The notes below the pieces were generated by a model. The model did not search any database and was not told where the DNA came from. It was given only the letters and a program-made list of their open reading frames with translations. Source: Mycobacterium sp. (GTDB taxonomy: Bacteria; Actinomycetota; Actinomycetes; Mycobacteriales; Mycobacteriaceae). Taken from it: 6,974 nucleotides of DNA. Below are positions 6,098-6,974 of the stretch, piece by piece; the stretch's first letter is position 1; every line of letters begins with the position of its first letter. The stretch spans positions 1 through 6,974 of the forward strand of contig JAGQTR010000221.1 in assembly GCA_020438915.1 (NCBI GenBank), given 5' to 3'. The translations under genes and the position numbers were made by a program.

Positions 6098-6126
6098 GCG
6101 AGAGTTCCTTGCAACGCGGGTCGGGC

Positions 6127-6867
6127 ATGTCGATTGGGGAGTCACTCTTGAGGACCACCGGCCAGCCCAGGGGACTGAGCCGCAGAGCTCGCGCCGTGAT
6201 CGTGACGGTCGCGGCTGTGCTCATGTCCGGTATCGCCACCACCGCCCAGGCGCAAACCCCGGTGCTTCTCGGGGGCGGATCCGGTCTGGTCGTCGACGGC
6301 GAAACCCTGTGCACACTGACCACCATCGGCACCGACAACCGTGGCGACCTGATCGGGTTCACCTCTGCCCACTGCGGGGGTCCGGGGGCGGTGGTGGCCG
6401 CCGAGGGCGTCCCGAGCGCGGGGACCGTCGGCACGATGGTCGCCGGCAACGACAGTCTGGACTACGCGGTGATCAAGTTCGATCCGGCCAAAGTCACGCC
6501 GGTGAACACGGTTGACGGCTTCCGTATCGACGGTCTGGGTCCGGACCCCGTCTTCGGCGATGTGGCCTGCAAGCTCGGCCGCAGCACCGGCTATTCGTGC
6601 GGCGTCACCTGGGGTCCCGGTCAGGAGCCCGGGACGATCGTCAACCAGGTGTGCGGGGGACCCGGCGATTCGGGAGCGCCGGTCACGGTGAACAACCTAT
6701 TGGTCGGCATGATCCACGGCGCGTTCTCCGAGGCCCTGCCGACCTGCGTGATCAAGTTCATCCCGCTGCACACACCCGCGGTGACCATGTCCTTCAACAC
6801 TCAACTCGCCGACATCACCGCCAAGGGCCGACCCGGGAGCGGCTTCGTGCCGGTGGGGAGCGGCTAG
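6127..6867 (+). CDS. Secreted chymotrypsin-like serine protease (Rv3668c-like)
   Basis: The protein is an exported S1-type protease of 246 residues from the ATG. A Sec signal peptide with a basic n-region (RRAR), a hydrophobic core (23-36) and a likely cleavage after AQA (about 42) precedes a compact protease domain. The triad is H82 in GFTSAHCGG, D112 in NDSLDYAVIKFD and S182 in GGPGDSGAP. The six cysteines of the mature part (C62, C83, C148, C158, C176, C207) could form three disulfides, as in streptogrisin-like proteases. The start is unsure: ATG 6127 has little Shine-Dalgarno, whereas TTG 6148 has GGGGAG at 6136-6141 with a 6-nt spacer and would give 239 residues. Both keep the signal peptide. 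Length and sequence match Mtb Rv3668c (about 232 residues). Substrates are unknown. The stop is 5 nt from the acs stop on the other strand. Confidence 0.9.
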   Translation: MSIGESLLRTTGQPRGLSRRARAVIVTVAAVLMSGIATTAQAQTPVLLGGGSGLVVDGETLCTLTTIGTDNRGDLIGFTSAHCGGPGAVVAAEGVPSAGTVGTMVAGNDSLDYAVIKFDPAKVTPVNTVDGFRIDGLGPDPVFGDVACKLGRSTGYSCGVTWGPGQEPGTIVNQVCGGPGDSGAPVTVNNLLVGMIHGAFSEALPTCVIKFIPLHTPAVTMSFNTQLADITAKGRPGSGFVPVGSG

Positions 6868-6872
6868 GCGAG

Positions 6873-6974
6873 TTACTTGCTGGCCCGGATCGCCTCGAAC
6901 ACACCGGGATCCAGCAGCGTCGAGGTGTCCCCGAGTTCCCGACCCTCGGCCACGTCACGCAGCAGCCGGCGCAT
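6873..6974 (-). CDS. acs: Acetyl-CoA synthetase, C-terminal end only
   Basis: Only the last 33 residues and the TAA stop are present: MRRLLRDVAEGRELGDTSTL followed by LDPGVFEAIRASK. This tail is characteristic of AMP-forming acetyl-CoA synthetase, which activates acetate to acetyl-CoA in the cytoplasm, and matches the Mtb Acs (Rv3667) end by recall. The family's acetylation-regulated lysine, in the motif SGKIMRR, is directly before the first residue visible here, just outside the window. The gene converges on the secreted protease gene, 5 nt away. Confidence 0.93.
   Translation of the reverse strand: MRRLLRDVAEGRELGDTSTLLDPGVFEAIRASK

Larger units (their letters stand above)
5984..6126. promoter_or_regulatory. 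Divergent promoter region between the DUF1469 gene and the secreted protease gene
   Basis: The region is 143 nt long. On the plus strand TAGACT at 6092-6097 is a clear TANNNT -10 box and predicts transcription from about 6104, giving the protease gene a short 5' leader. On the minus strand GATACT at 6029-6024 is a weaker -10 candidate for the DUF1469-ephE pair, with a leader of about 34 nt. No convincing -35 is seen for either. A perfect 10-bp palindrome GCCACGTGGC lies at 6054-6063, between the two candidates, and could be an operator; no regulator is assigned. Confidence 0.45.

Noticed and set aside
5923..6126. Longer in-frame start for the secreted protease from 5923
   Set aside because: It would overlap the divergent gene, span the predicted -10 box and place a long extension before the signal peptide.
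5984..6145. Longer start for the DUF1469 protein, adding 54 residues from 6145
   Set aside because: The extra N-terminus is unlike the family, and the GTG at 5983 has a strong Shine-Dalgarno at correct spacing.

Overview
This window reads as ordinary chromosomal DNA of a Mycobacterium or Mycolicibacterium species. It is GC-rich, its genes are packed tightly, and many genes start with GTG or TTG. The gene content and order match, from recall and without a database search, the M. tuberculosis segment Rv3676 to Rv3667: crp, Rv3675, nth, Rv3673c, Rv3672c, marP (Rv3671c), ephE (Rv3670), Rv3669, Rv3668c and acs. The window is in the opposite orientation to the Mtb numbering. I see no insertion sequence, prophage, tRNA, rRNA or CRISPR array.

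Left part (1-955, minus strand): the first 156 codons of crp, the cAMP receptor protein, run off the left edge. Upstream of crp lies a small one-helix membrane protein of the Rv3675 type. Its C-terminus is built on four copies of a 15-bp tandem repeat. Between Rv3675 and nth is a short divergent promoter region, and nth may be leaderless.

Centre (about 1062-4515, plus strand): four genes with almost no spacing form a clear operon. They are endonuclease III (nth), a membrane-anchored thioredoxin-like protein with a WCGPC motif, a NudL-type Nudix CoA hydrolase started from TTG, and the membrane serine protease MarP. Together they cover DNA base-excision repair, extracytoplasmic thiol chemistry, nucleotide/CoA turnover and periplasmic acid/oxidative stress resistance. 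MarP keeps its catalytic triad and the two cysteines known to form a disulfide in the Mtb enzyme.

Right part (4512-6974): ephE (alpha/beta hydrolase) and the DUF1469 / phage-holin-family membrane protein form a minus-strand pair joined by a TAATG overlap. They are divergent from a secreted chymotrypsin-like protease of the Rv3668c type. The last 34 codons of acetyl-CoA synthetase enter from the right edge. Both convergent junctions, marP/ephE and protease/acs, overlap or nearly touch and leave no room for a terminator.

The most notable points are the EphE nucleophile elbow, which reads GHADGG with Ala where epoxide hydrolases carry the catalytic Asp; the pentapeptide-like repeat in the Rv3675-like protein; and a thioredoxin-like gene co-transcribed with a disulfide-containing protease. 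I found no evidence for a wholly new system.
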